DNA of 64,000 bases. It comes from Microvelia longipes (lineage: Eukaryota > Arthropoda > Insecta > Hemiptera > Veliidae). Position 1 is the stretch's first letter, and every line of letters begins with the position of its first letter. The stretch covers positions 25,810,092 through 25,874,091 of the forward strand of contig JACMZG010001913.1 in the NCBI GenBank assembly GCA_018340805.1, in the 5' to 3' direction. Below the pieces are notes generated by a model. The model was given only the letters and a program-made list of their open reading frames with translations. It ran no database searches and had not been told where the DNA came from. The position numbers and the translations under genes are program-made. This document shows positions 21,401 through 31,910 of the stretch, in pieces.

Positions 21401-22370
21401 AGTCTGCTTTAGTCGCCCTGAATGATGTTCGTTGTTTTCGGCACCTAGATATAAAACTGTAAACTCTGGCTGTAGCTCCTATCAGTGTCTGCCATCTGTC
21501 GAATCTGTTTATATCCGGTAATAGTTCACATGCTATTTCTACCAAGTTAACTGAACACGTCTTTTTCATTTCCTTTTCCCAGTCTTCGTCCCCTTTAGTT
21601 TCCGTAATTCTCTCTGGTTCCAATGGCCATTTCTCTGAGTTCTCCAATAAAAACTCCGGTCCATTGGTCCACAAGCTAAGGTCTATGTTATGGTTGTCTT
21701 GTCTTGTAGCTAGGTCTGCTGGGTTGTTAGCTCCTGGTACCCATCGCCACTTGCAATCCTTACTTAACTTCTTTATCTCAGCTACGCGGTTTGATACAAA
21801 TGGACGAAATTGACGCGCGTCCATTTTAATCCAGCTCAGTACTGCCCTAGCATCAGACCATATGAATGTTTCACAAGTCGTAATCGAGTGATTCTCTTTA
21901 ACTGATTCCGCCAGCTTAGCTCCTAAAAGAGCTGCTTGAAGTTCAATCGGGGTATGGTCATGGCCTTTAGAGGAGCGATTTTGTTTTAGATGATATTAAG
22001 GCCGTAGACGTCTCGCCCTCCGAATTTGATCGAAAATATGCTACTGCCGCCATTGCTTCTTTGCTAGCGTCACAAAAAACGTGGATCTGGACACTATCAG
22101 CATTTAGAACATTTCCGGGGTAGCAACGAGGAAATGCCAGTGATTCAACTATCTTCAGACTCTGCAGCCATTTTTTCCATAGTTCAAATTCCGTTTCCTT
22201 TATTTTTTCATCCCATTTGACGTTGGTTGCCCATATCTGTCTAATCATTAGCTTTGCTCTAATTAAAATGCAAGCGGCAAGCCCAAGCGGGTCAAAAACT
22301 GACATAACTACTTTTGTCACTTCTCGCTTAGTAGGTAATCTATGTTCGCCAAGGTTTCCGGATCGCAACG
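21400..22370 (-). pseudogene. BEL/Pao RNase H and connection region
   Basis: The minus strand reads VVMSVFDPLGLAACILIRAK (Peptidase_A17/RT-thumb block near 22310), then RNase H start VHVFCDASKEAMAAVAYF (about 22080). A break follows near 21975 in the stretch normally reading ...K.RVAPLK...PRLEL. The frame resumes near 21955 and continues through FIWSDARAVLSWI and WVPGANNPADLATR (about 21740). RNase H would remove the RNA strand during cDNA synthesis. At least one indel plus the one joining it to RT. Confidence 0.8.
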
Positions 22371-22379
22371 ATTGAACCT

Positions 22380-23700
22380 AAGTTTAAATTTTAGCTCGTC
22401 AGTATAAGGGGACCAGTAGACACCTAAAACTCTTCCTTCTGGGTTCTACTACCTCAGATACAGGATAAGTCACTTCTCCATTAACTAGGTTCAAAACTTG
22501 CTGACTGTTACTCATCCATCCGTGCATTTTGAAGCCAGCTTTTCCTTGGATATGACTAACCTCCTGTACTGTCCGCATGGCGCTCTCGACTGAACTAAAG
22601 CTCTCTAAGTAGTCATCCATGTAATGCTTTTTTTAGATAGAGTGCACTGCTTGCGGGAACTGAGCCTTAAAGTTATCAGCATTCATGTTTCTGACCTCTT
22701 GTGCAACGTATGGAGAGCATACCGAACCAAACAGCATACTTGCATCACACAAACAGTAGGCGAATGTCTCTTTTCATTCCCCGCCATAGAAACAATTGCG
22801 CTGCCTGGTCTTCTTCCTTAATCCGTATTCTGAGATACATTTCTTTAATATCTGCGCTGACGGCTACTTCTCCTTGTCTAAATTGAGATAAGATGGCTAT
22901 AATAGAGTTAAAGTTGTCGGGTCCTTTTAGGAGGCATTTGTTTAAACTTGTGCCACCAATTTGAGCCTTAGCATCAAACACTATGCGAATCTTACCCGGT
23001 TTGTTTGGATTCGTGACCGCAAAGTGAGGTAAAAACCATGCCTTTGGATTTTCACAAATTACCTTCGCTTCTTCTTCCGGCAACTTTTTCGCGTACCCTT
23101 TAACAAAATAATCCTCCATCTTGAGCATATACTCTTTAGCAAATTCTTTGTCCGCATCCATCTTTTCTTCCACGGCTAACAACCTTTTCATTGCTGCAGG
23201 TTTACTATTAGGCAGTCTTACTTCATCTTCTCGCCATAGCAACGCAGTTTCCCACTTTCCATTTTCGGTTTGTTTTGTATGTTTAATTAATAGCTCTTTA
23301 GCTCGACGATCTTGATTTTCTTCAATATCTTTTCTTGATAGCCCATTTTTTCCTCTGCAAGATATTTCCCTACTAACATCCAGTTCTTCATCTCTGTTAA
23401 TCCTTAGGCAATGTTGAATAAATAAGGCTATTTCCTGATTTTTGACGTTCTCAGGAGCCCTCGTTTTGCGTGCGAATCCCTGTATCGACCACCCTAGCCG
23501 AGTTTTAGTTGCCACTGGTCCGTCCCATTTACTTTCGACCACTTCTTTATGGACAAGCAGGTGCCAATTATCTTGACCTATGAGAATGGATGGTTTTGCT
23601 CCAACTGGTATGTCTGGGAGAAGCTCCCTTATAGCTGGCCACTCTTCGCTAAGTGTTAGTAGGTCTTCGGTTTGTTCTGGTAGCTGTAGGTTATTCACAG
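22380..23700 (-). pseudogene. BEL/Pao reverse transcriptase (broken)
   Basis: The 353-codon frame 23806-22745 contains TRLGWSIQGFA, then RT motifs PNKPGKIRIVFDAKAQIGGT and GEVAVSADIKEMYLRIRI (catalytic Asp of motif A). The frame breaks near 22780. The palm continues (FGSVCSPYVAQEV) to an in-frame TAA at about 22633-22635, just before the catalytic HYMDDYLES box (about 22625-22600). Two more frame changes lie near 22435 and 22365. The YMDD box and both catalytic Asp are kept. Confidence 0.85.
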
Positions 23701-24095
23701 TATGGACGTATGATAGGTTAAAGATGCCTTGGTCAGTTGCTTCCCTTTTATAGTGAATGACACCACTTCGGAGTTCGAATTTCGCTGGGACTGTCCGTTC
23801 AGCCACACTAGGTCTAACGGGCTTCGAGACCCTTTGCAGCCTAAGTCCCGTGCTAGGTTTTCATCACAGAGGGTTATTGTAGATCCGCTGTCCAATAACG
23901 CCCAAGTTTCTAGGCTTTGTTTGGGCCGGAAACTATCACTGGCACAACTCAGTAGTACCTTAGCATTACTTCTCGCCATATTACACTCACTAACCGCGTT
24001 ACATTCTTTTGAAATAGTTGCGGGTTGGTCCGTATCAGAGTTAGAGTGTAACATAGGATGGTGGTTTCGCTTACAGCCGTCCTTCCCACAAGGTT
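23700..24095 (-). pseudogene. BEL/Pao aspartic protease
   Basis: The minus frame from about 24100 reads a Cys/His cluster typical of BEL gag-protease junctions (PCGKDGCKRNHHPML), then the active-site motif ALLDSGSTITLC near 23890 (DSG). It breaks near 23755 and passes into the RT-containing frame. It is separated from gag by a 1-bp frame change at about 24105. It would cut the polyprotein. Confidence 0.8.
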
Positions 24096-24097
24096 TT

Positions 24098-25933
24098 CTA
24101 ATTGCACCATCTAGCCACGTGCCTACGACCTAAACACGCGTAACATCTTCCCTTATCTGCTATCCATTTCCTTCGTTCCTCCACGTTGAGCACCTTAAAG
24201 TGTTGACAGTGGTCGAGAGCATGTTTTTCCGCGCATCCTAATTCACAATTTGCCTCCGCCCTCCTAATCCGATTTGACGGGTGACTCGTTTCCGAAGTTA
24301 ATAAGGCCGGGGTCTCTTTCGCCTTTTTATCGTCCTCGCTTTCAGATGATGGTGGTTCTGCTGACATTAATACGTTCTTTCGACCAAAAGAAGTATCGCT
24401 ATTAGAAGAGTAGATGTTAGGCGTCGTTACATACGATGCTGCGGCCAACTTAAATAGTAACCACGCCGCAAAGTCGCCAATACTGTCATCAGTAATGCCT
24501 TTCAGTACTCTCAGTTCGCCCCACTCCAGCCTAAACCTACCAGGTAATTTTTGAACTAAATCATCTAAGAGCTGTGGATTTGTTAGATGAGCTGCTCCTT
24601 CGCAATTTACCACAATAGCAACAAGATTTTGTACAGCAGTCGCAAATTCAATAAGCGTTTCTAATTTTTCTTCCTTGACGTTTGGCGCGGCCTTAACTTC
24701 CCCTATGACTCTCTTTATAATGTATTCGCTTCTACCAAACCTCATGTATAGGATAAATAAAACTTGATTCAGACACCCAGGGAACGGTAATAGTCCAGCC
24801 ACCGCCTCACGCGCTTTTCCTTGTAAGCACTTTTGTAGCCTTAGTATATTTTCCTCACTTGTAAAACCGCAGGCTTCTGTTGATCTCCTATACACAGAAT
24901 AAAACGATGGCCTTTTCATTGGATCGCCATTAAATATAGGGAGCTCTTTGCCCCCACTCTGTCTAGCTACGTATTGCCCAAAAGAAGGGTTATTTCTCAC
25001 CTCTTCTAAATTTATAATTGGTGGTTGTTGTGCCCTATTATAGGGTCCCATAGGTGGGATAGGTAAAGTGTTAATCCCTCTATGGTGTGGTTGCTTTTGC
25101 TCCGGAAAGCGTTGTGCCCGCATGCCTCCATCGAGGTACGCCTCGCCTAAAGTGTCCCTTCGCTGCCATTGAGTAAACTGTAGGTCATCCCTCGGCACGT
25201 TTAAATTTTCTGCTTGAGTCATTGTGCCCAATAAATCACAAGCATGCGGTTGCATTGCCGGTTTAATTGAGTAATGTCCTGTATTCTGAGCCTCTGTGAT
25301 ATAGGGCGCCTTCTTAGAATTAAAGTGTGCAGCCTCGGAGTTCGGGTTAGCTGCTAAGTTTTCGTTTAACCCCTCCCTCCCACTTTTCACCAACCAATTT
25401 TGAACATAGTCGTTTTTGCACTCTTCATCCCTCTCCAGCTCGTCTAGGCTTATACTTGACGCCACTGATTCATTTAAATTTCGCCTTTGTGCATTAGACT
25501 TTTTTGTTACCGCTGAGCTATAGTTGCTACTCCCTTCTAATGCCGCTAGTTCTAATTGTTGCTCTAGCTGAAGCACCCTTGTTTGGCTTTCAAACTTTTC
25601 CCTCTCTGCCTTAGCAAGCGCTTCTGCCATTCGCGCCCTTTCTCTTTCTGCCTTTAACATTATTTCTAACCTTTGAACTTTGCTGTCATTTGAATGGCTT
25701 GACTTACGAGATGCAACAGAAGACCGTTCACTCCTGCTCAGATGGTTATTTCTATTCTCCCCACCACCACCCTGAGGCCCCCCTGGAACGCCATCATGTA
25801 ACCCCGATGTTCCAGGGGGTGCTTGCATAAAAGAAGACTCACCATTCTGCTGCGTAGTCTCTGTTACCTGCGTATCCATTGCACCCTTACGTGATTTAGA
25901 TCTAGTTTTGTAGGGAGACCGGTTCAAAGACAT
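24098..25933 (-). CDS. BEL/Pao gag, 611 aa
   Basis: The ATG at 25933 is only 21 nt inside the 5' LTR, a short leader. Residues 1-80 are basic and Ser/Pro/Gly-rich. Residues ~85-133 form a charged heptad region, probably a coiled coil (VQRLEIMLKAERERARMAEA). ~330-500 is the DUF1759-like Gag core (ELPIFNGDPMKRPSFYSVYR ... GRFRLEWGEL). ~594-607 is a zinc knuckle C-x2-C-x4-H-x4-C (CYACLGRRHVARWC). The frame ends right after the knuckle through a 1-bp shift, so protease and pol lie in another frame. A programmed shift here is possible but the other pol breaks suggest damage or sequence error. Gag itself looks intact. Confidence 0.9.
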   Translation of the reverse strand: MSLNRSPYKTRSKSRKGAMDTQVTETTQQNGESSFMQAPPGTSGLHDGVPGGPQGGGGENRNNHLSRSERSSVASRKSSHSNDSKVQRLEIMLKAERERARMAEALAKAEREKFESQTRVLQLEQQLELAALEGSSNYSSAVTKKSNAQRRNLNESVASSISLDELERDEECKNDYVQNWLVKSGREGLNENLAANPNSEAAHFNSKKAPYITEAQNTGHYSIKPAMQPHACDLLGTMTQAENLNVPRDDLQFTQWQRRDTLGEAYLDGGMRAQRFPEQKQPHHRGINTLPIPPMGPYNRAQQPPIINLEEVRNNPSFGQYVARQSGGKELPIFNGDPMKRPSFYSVYRRSTEACGFTSEENILRLQKCLQGKAREAVAGLLPFPGCLNQVLFILYMRFGRSEYIIKRVIGEVKAAPNVKEEKLETLIEFATAVQNLVAIVVNCEGAAHLTNPQLLDDLVQKLPGRFRLEWGELRVLKGITDDSIGDFAAWLLFKLAAASYVTTPNIYSSNSDTSFGRKNVLMSAEPPSSESEDDKKAKETPALLTSETSHPSNRIRRAEANCELGCAEKHALDHCQHFKVLNVEERRKWIADKGRCYACLGRRHVARWCN

Positions 25934-25954
25934 TTCGCCACATAGAGGACCAAC
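25934..25954 (-). other. BEL/Pao primer-binding-site region
   Basis: After the 5' LTR the minus strand reads GTTGGTCCTCTATGTGGCGAA, then the gag ATG. The TGGTCCTCTATGTGG part could pair with a tRNA 3' end finishing GGACCA. The tRNA species is not assigned. Confidence 0.5.
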
Positions 25955-26162
25955 TGTTAATTATTCCTAAGTAGATTCACAAAATAGCACAATATAGCAT
26001 AACAATATACCTTAAAGTCTTAATTAGAACTCAACAGAAAACTCAAACGATTTCACTATAACATTTAATTTTACTTAGAACCTGTCAACACAATATTCAA
26101 AACAAAAACAATATAAATATAGAAAATCTAAATAAAGATATAAATTGAAAATATCAGTAACA
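25955..26162 (-). repeat. BEL/Pao 5' LTR
   Basis: 208 bp, TG...CA ends, identical to 19783-19990, followed on the + strand by the target duplication ACCTC. Confidence 0.95.
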
Positions 26163-26359
26163 ACCTCCTTTCATTTATTTATATATTGGTCACATATATA
26201 AATACCTATGCATATGGTCACATAGAGTCATACCTACTTATGCTAAAATAATAATTAAACAAAAAAACTCTAGCAGCAAAACGTACACAAACAAAATGCC
26301 AAATACTTAGAATAAAAAATGAAATACACTCTTTACATAGTAAAAAAGACGCCATTAAC

Positions 26360-26730
26360 AAAAAATTACTTTGCAATCATTTAAAACTTGCCAACACTTT
26401 AACAACTGAAAACTTTCTCATATTTTACGAAAACATGAAAATCGACATAGATAAACAAATGGAAACAAAATATAATAATCTTAGGAAAAAACTTGATAAA
26501 AAAAAACAACAGCAAGTATCGACGGTAGCTGATTCTTCGATTGCTTCTTCAACTTGCGGTAAATACAACCTTTTTAATTTTATTTATATATATTCTTTGT
26601 TTCTACCTTTGACTACATTCTTTATGTATGTTATACATTCTACATTATTACCTTTATGGAACCACTGGTGCTGGTCCAGCAGTAGAAATGAAAACGTATG
26701 ACACTCCCTCCATTCTTTTTGTCATACGAT
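26360..26730 (+). other. Possible two-exon coding remnant, function unknown
   Basis: A lysine-rich frame (IDKQMETKYNNLRKKLDKKK) is open from about 26360 and meets a GTAAAT donor-like site at about 26560. About 90 bp later another frame reads GTTGAGPAVEMKTYDTPSIL before a stop, resembling the G-rich linker of Myb/SANT-like proteins of Harbinger type. No good acceptor AG precedes it. It could be chance or a decayed transposon or host gene. Confidence 0.2.
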
Positions 26731-27590
26731 CAATATTTACTTGATCATTTGGAAACTGGCACATATTAGCTCTTTGAGCTGTATTGGTACATGCCAAAAT
26801 GGCACAGCGTAGCATTATTTCTGTTTTATTTTCAATTAATAAAGATTGAGCAAAAGGAAAAAATGTCACACTCAAAGCGTCTCGACGCTCGAGCAGATCT
26901 CAACGATCTGCTGTATTTAAATATTTATTGCATGAATTTAAGTAACAAAAGTAGTACAACAACACTGTGCTTAGGCCTCGTTGGATTTAATAAGCAAAAT
27001 TAAAAAGAATTTGTGGCGGCAGGCGCCTCCTTTCTAGCTTAATTGACTACCCACTTACCTAAGATGATTTTCCGCTTATAATATTAATCTTTATTTAAGT
27101 TTATTTGTTCATGATTAACTTGTATTATAATATGAACAAATAAATATTACGGCTCTTGTCAACAACGTCGCTGCCAGTACTGACCCGCGATTTGTTGACA
27201 CGATATCGTTAGAATTTTGTAATCATTACGCTTTAGCTTAAGTGAAACAATTGTGTATTATAAATATTGATATAAATATAACCTAGTTTAATGAGAATAC
27301 TCATACTCATTTAATATGTAAGTAATAAAACTTTCGTCAAATTATAGTATTATAACCTGTTATATCATAACCTTCAGTTGTTTACTTAAAATAATGCTTT
27401 TTCGATATAAAAATACAAAATATATTTTTGTTAAATTATGTATTGAATATATTATCAAATTTTCTGTATTAAATTCTGTAAATATTAAATATAGTATGAA
27501 TTTAATATATTGTAAGGTAACATTGTAAATAACCAAAGAATATGTAAGATTGAATGTTTGTTTTGATAAAATAAATCATATGGTTGTGAA
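26730..27590. other. AT-rich intergenic stretch, no gene seen
   Basis: Contains small hairpins (GCAGATC / GATCTGC at 26896-26914) and an 8-bp GTCAACAA / TTGTTGAC pair (27159-27200) but no recognised gene. Confidence 0.4.
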
Positions 27591-27599
27591 GCTGTTTAC

Positions 27600-27665
27600 T
27601 GCGCATGCGCGTCCATTTTTGAAAAGTATAAAAGGCGGACTACTTGCCGCATTTTCTCATTATAG
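27600..27665 (+). promoter_or_regulatory. Candidate RNA polymerase II core promoter with NRF-1-like site
   Basis: The palindrome TGCGCATGCGCG (27600-27611) fits the NRF-1/Ewg consensus. TATAAAAG follows at 27627-27634, and TCTCATTATAG, a plausible initiator, lies about 25-30 bp further on. Downstream lies a GC-richer leader (to ~27900) ending with AATAAA signals near 27885 and 27910. This layout also fits a solo LTR (promoter, R region, polyadenylation signal). No partner LTR was found in the window. Confidence 0.4.
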
Positions 27666-27959
27666 TTCAAAAACTTGAAACCAGTAACATCTCTCTAGAA
27701 TGCAACTTAAGGAAGCCAATGCCCAGCAAACAGGATCACTGCCAGCTAAGGAGATTTAAACCTTGTTTTATTAAGTAGTTTAACGATAAAACCTTCACCT
27801 GAGCTGAACACGACGTAGTGCGGACCTTCAACCTTGGAGTCAGACAAGTCAGATAGCTTAACAAGTCAGATTATTCGGCTTGAAATAAACATACCGCACA
27901 AATTCAAAATAAACTATTGAAAGAAAAACTAAAAGATTTTTTTTTTCTTTCAAACGAAC

Positions 27960-28740
27960 CAATGGTTATAAAATAACAAATATCAAGTAAACATTGAGTG
28001 CTTGAAATTTTCTGTCACACCTATGGTCACACCGGAAATACAAGAGTCAAACGTTTTATAACTAACAAACTTACTATTTTCTCCGCTACCTTTTGCAACT
28101 AGCGCTGCTACGGAACAACCAAATCGCTGAATCTGAACTCCCCTGGGTCTTTCTTAGATACGCCGAAATCTTATCAGTTTTTCCTCTCATAAAACTTGGT
28201 TCTTTTGCCAAAAAAAAAAAAATTAAGCTTATTATTTAAAATTTAATAAGTCGTTTGAGGTATAGCGTGATTACAATAAGAATGTGCACATCCATACTCA
28301 AACATAATTTTTTTTATTTATGGGTGCTGAAATGTTGACATCTAATAAAAAAGTTGGCGTCATGTGTTTTGCTAATTTAATTTTTCTTTTTTCTCTCCTT
28401 TAGTAAATTAGTAAATTTGAACTTGCAGAAGTAAAAAATTCGGAGTTGAAAGCCTTTTCTAAAGTTTAGGACTATGCTATATGTTTTAAGAATTAACGTC
28501 GGTGCAACAGAGATGCTTCTCACGGTTATGTTTATGTATTTGTGAACGGAATTTTCTTTGTATGGCTCATAATATGCATTAAACGCTTTTCTGGATAGAA
28601 ATTATACTAGGCACAGAAATCCTCTCATAAAATAAGAGAAATTCCATTCTTTACGAAGTTTGAATAACGCTATTAATCTACAAAAATAAATGTAATAATG
28701 TAAAAAAATCTATGAAGTTATTGGATGAAGCTGAAATTTA
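27960..28740. other. AT-rich stretch, no gene seen
   Basis: No conserved coding or RNA feature recognised. Confidence 0.4.
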
Positions 28741-28741
28741 T

Positions 28742-28952
28742 TGCACGTATGTAAGGTATCTTACCTTATCTGAATCATTTATCTTAATATTGTATGTAAG
28801 GTATCTTACCTTATCTGAATCATTTATCTTAATATTGTATGTAAGGTATCTTACCTTATCTGAATCATTTATCTTAATATTGTATGTACGGTATCTTACC
28901 TCATCTGAATCATTTATCATAATATTGTATGTAAGGTATCTTACCTTATTTA
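28742..28952 (+). repeat. 45-bp minisatellite, about 4.6 units
   Basis: The unit begins GTATGTAAGGTATCTTACCT and continues TATCTGAATCATTTATCTTAATATT. Units are nearly identical, and each contains the small palindrome AAGGTA-TCT-TACCTT. The array reads as an ORF in both directions only because 45 is a multiple of three. A further unit lies at 30972-31041, beyond the inserted non-LTR element. Confidence 0.9.
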
Positions 28953-30971
28953 CGTTTAATAAATACTTCGCCTCGGTAGGGAAAACCCTTCAAGAAGAAC
29001 AAAAATCTTACTGTTACTGTTCAAGTAAAGCTAATTGGAAAAAGAGAACAACAACAAAAGTAGATAAAATTATGATTCTATTACCAACCGATGAAAAAGA
29101 TGTTGGCAAATATATTAATAAATTAAAAAATAATTGCTCACCTGGTCCGGATTTAATAACTTGTAAATTAATAAAAAATTCTAAAGATAATATTATAAAA
29201 CCATTAACTTATATATTCAATTTAATTTTTGACACACGCTCAGTCCCGACAGCATTTAAATCAGCAGTAGTAGTTCCGATTTTCAAAAATGGTTCTAAAA
29301 CTTTAGTATCTAATTATCGTCCTATATCTCTCATTTCCACTGTGGCTAAACTTTTTGAGAAATGTCTCAATGTGAGAGTAACCAGTTTTCTTAGCAAACA
29401 CAATATTCTTTCTCCAAATCAATACTACAAAATACCTCTGATGCCATAAACAAACTTACTAGTACTATTGCTTATAACTTAGACAAAAAATTAAAGTATT
29501 AGTTGTATTTTTGGACCTAAAAAAACCTTTTGATACGGTCCCTCAAGACCAATTACTAGTAGTGATTATGGCATCAGAGGTAAAGCCTTAGATCTAATAA
29601 CTAGTTACTTTCTGAACAGAACACAACGAGTTAAAGTTAACGACACAATAAGTGACTTAGAACAGCTTGATGTCGGAACGCCTCAAGGGACTTCGTGTTG
29701 GCCTACTTACTTTCTGTATTTCATTAACGATCTTTATTTTATCGATAACTTTCCCGGTATTATACAGGGGTTCGCAGATGATACTTGCGTCTTTTTTTTT
29801 GGTAATACCTGGGTAGAAGTCCTTTAAAAAGCAGAAATAGGTATGGAATTAATAAGTAGGTGGCTGCATGAAAATCTCTTGTCGCTTAACATAGACAAAA
29901 CTAAATTTATGACTTTTTCTATAACTAATTCAGGACAAGCAACTACTATTAACAAACTAACACATGACTGTAAATTTACCAGATCTCATTTGTCAACATC
30001 ATTCTCCTGCTCGACTATAGACTCGGTTAAAAACATTAAATACTTAGGCTGTATAATGGACGACAAATTACGGTGGGACGCTCACATTAAAACTTTATCT
30101 AGTAAACTTAGACAATTTTTTACTATTTCGAATTACTAAGAGAATACTGCGACTTACGAACATTAAAGGTTGTTTATTGTGCATTCGTACAGTCGATAAT
30201 CGATTATGGAATAATAGCTTGGGGATCGGCTTGCCCTTCTATAAGGAAATATATTGAAATAATACAAAGAACAATAATTAAAATCATACTAAAGAAACCT
30301 AGTGACTATCCTACTAAAGACTTACTTACAGACTTCCCTGTTATGACCGTAAAAGAACTTTATGAAAAAGCTATACTTAAGTGCTATAGATCACCAAAAC
30401 ATTTTATAACAAATCCAAAAAATACAAGAAAAAAATCAAGCATGCTTGTCAGTATTCCTAAATGTAGTAGCTCTTTTTACAGTAGACAATATGACGTAAT
30501 GGCTCCAAAACTATACAACCAACTACCTGACAGTATCAAAAGACTTAATGACTTGAATTACTTTAAGACCGAAATTGCCAAGTGGTTGCATAAAAATACT
30601 TCAGTTACCTTGTGATAATCTAGTATGTAGTTCGTAATTAATTAACATTAATCTAAATAATATGCAGATTAGTATATGTATATGTGTGTATGTGCATATT
30701 TATTTTTTTTGTGTGTGTGTGAATGTGGGTATGTATGTTTTATTTTTTTAGTTATTTATAACCACGATACATATAGTGTACATAATTTTCACAAAGAAAA
30801 TTAGGATATACATTCAATCTAATTATGTCAAAAGTGAGATGAACTCCGATCAAGGCTTTGCCCTATGGGGTATCTCCTAAGCAATTTATTATTGTTAAAT
30901 AAAATAATATGTATTATTTTTTGTATTTTGTATTTGGAGAAAATAAAAAAAAATATTTATTTATTTATTAT
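28953..30971 (+). mobile_element. 5'-truncated non-LTR retrotransposon inserted in the minisatellite
   Basis: Starts inside the RT region and ends with an A-rich/TATTT tail at about 30945-30971. The 45-bp repeat resumes with TATCTGAATC. No endonuclease or ORF1 remains. Left and right junctions share only a few bases (TTAT/TAT), so the target duplication is short or blurred by the AT-rich tail. Confidence 0.8.
28956..30615 (+). pseudogene. Non-LTR reverse transcriptase (Jockey/CR1-type), broken
   Basis: It opens with FNKYFASVGKTL, then NNCSPGPDLITCKLIK, VVVPIFKNGSKTLVSNYRPI and SLISTVAKLFEKC. Frame breaks occur near 29420-29450 and around 29500. Motif A reads FLDLKKPFDT (~29510) and the catalytic box FADDT (~29770). 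A stop occurs at about 29826, then a frame continues with ISRWLHENLLSLNIDKTK and NIKYLGCIMDDKLRWDAHI (~30040). The C-terminal part (30343-30615) is open to a stop. At least three breaks make it non-functional. Confidence 0.85.
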
Positions 30972-31041
30972 TTATCTGAATCATTTATCTTAATATTGTA
31001 TGTAAGGTATCTTACATTATCTGAATCTTTTATCTAAATAT
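30972..31041 (+). repeat. Remaining minisatellite unit right of the non-LTR insertion
   Basis: TATCTGAATCATTTATCTTA followed by ATATTGTATGTAAGGTATCT is the same 45-bp unit as 28742-28952, plus part of a diverged unit. It shows that the array was continuous before insertion. Confidence 0.85.
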
Positions 31042-31366
31042 TATTAGCATTTGTTCTGTTTTATCATTTTACGTAAACAATTTAATGCTACACAAAAATG
31101 TTGTGTATTTTGACAAACATTTTGACAACTGGCATTTTTTTTTGTTTTTATCAATTATTTTATATATATATTGACAAAACTTTGTGTATTTTGACGAACT
31201 TTTGTGTTTTCAACAAGTACAAATCACGGTTTTATACTTATTTTATACTTATAGATTTGGAAATTATCTTATATAATGGATCGTAGCAAGCGTCACTTTG
31301 CAAATTTACGCGAAGAGCCCAAAAGATCGAAGTCTCCTTGTTTAAATATCAAAACATGACGTGTTT

Positions 31367-31368
<2 letters not shown>

Positions 31369-31443
<75 letters not shown>

Positions 31444-31449
31444 TTATAT

Positions 31450-31504
<55 letters not shown>

Positions 31505-31507
31505 TTA
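31369..31507. repeat. (TA)n followed by (TTTA)n microsatellite
   Basis: About 70 bp of TA then about 65 bp of TTTA units. The ORFs here (poly-YI) are an artefact. Confidence 0.95.
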
Positions 31508-31646
31508 CATACTAATAATATTTATTTCCACTTTAAAATTTGTATTCAATAAATTTACAGGCCAATATTGGCCTGAAGTCCGATTTCCCTTTAATTGCAT
31601 ATTAAAACACGACCGGTTTTTACACAAATCATTAAAATATACTTAC

Positions 31647-31910
31647 ATTCTAGCCATTTTCCTGGCCCTGTCTTCATCTTGGGGCTTTTGGTCGAGGAAT
31701 TTCACTCTGAGATATTTAAATATGTTATCACTGTAAGTTTGTATATCTACTTCTCCTTGTCTGAACACTATTTTAATGTCCTTTCGATCTTCTTCTTTAA
31801 GATGTTTATCGATATGGTAAGAATTGGAATATTCAAAATGAAATTGGTTGAGAGCAAAATGTTGGTATCCTATTATTATGGTATACGCTTTTCGTTGAAT
31901 TCGGGATAAA
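31647..31910 (-). CDS. Fatty acyl-CoA reductase locus 1, FAR_C exon
   Basis: The exon is bounded by an acceptor (TTTTGTTTTCAG before 31910) and a strong donor (GTAAGTAT after 31647). It encodes about 88 residues matching the C-terminal FAR_C/Sterile domain of insect FARs: SRIQRK near the start, HFEYSNSYHIDKHL (F-x-F-x-N-S motif), EEDRKDI, then YLRVKFLDQKPQDE and RARKMARM. The same exon with the same splice sites is at 56502-56767. FARs reduce acyl-CoA to fatty alcohol with NADPH at the ER, peroxisome or lipid droplets. This copy has no stop, but the middle exons of the locus were not found. Confidence 0.75.

Larger units (their letters stand above)
19783..26162 (-). mobile_element. Full-length BEL/Pao LTR retrotransposon, 6380 bp, very young
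   Basis: Two 208-bp LTRs (19783-19990 and 25955-26162), identical at every position by eye, start TG and end CA and are flanked by the 5-bp duplication ACCTC (19778-19782, 26163-26167). On the minus strand the order is LTR, gag with DUF1759-like region and zinc knuckle, protease, RT (YMDD), RNase H, H2C2 integrase, DUF5641 domain, polypurine tract (GGCGGAAGGAT) and LTR. This is the BEL/Pao order. Despite identical LTRs, gag-pol has at least six frame breaks and one stop. Confidence 0.95.

Noticed and set aside
26654..26875. 73-codon minus-strand ORF with CAILACTNTAQ
   Set aside because: No recognisable family. It overlaps a better plus-strand reading, so it is treated as a shadow.
28712..28960. 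Protein with four repeats of a 15-residue YVRYLTLSESF-like unit
   Set aside because: It is the 45-bp minisatellite read in a frame that happens to be open. The opposite strand is open too.
29437..29581. Perfect 14-bp inverted repeat TATGGCATCAGAGG inside the non-LTR RT
   Set aside because: Both halves encode ordinary RT motifs (SDAI-type and YGIRG-type), so the match is likely coincidental.
31276..31359. 27-codon ORF MDRSKRHFANLREEPKRSKS
   Set aside because: Too short, no splice or homology support.
31338..31552. ORFs rich in Tyr-Ile over (TA)n and (TTTA)n
   Set aside because: Pure microsatellite translation. The same applies to 50926-51212 and 62724-62975.
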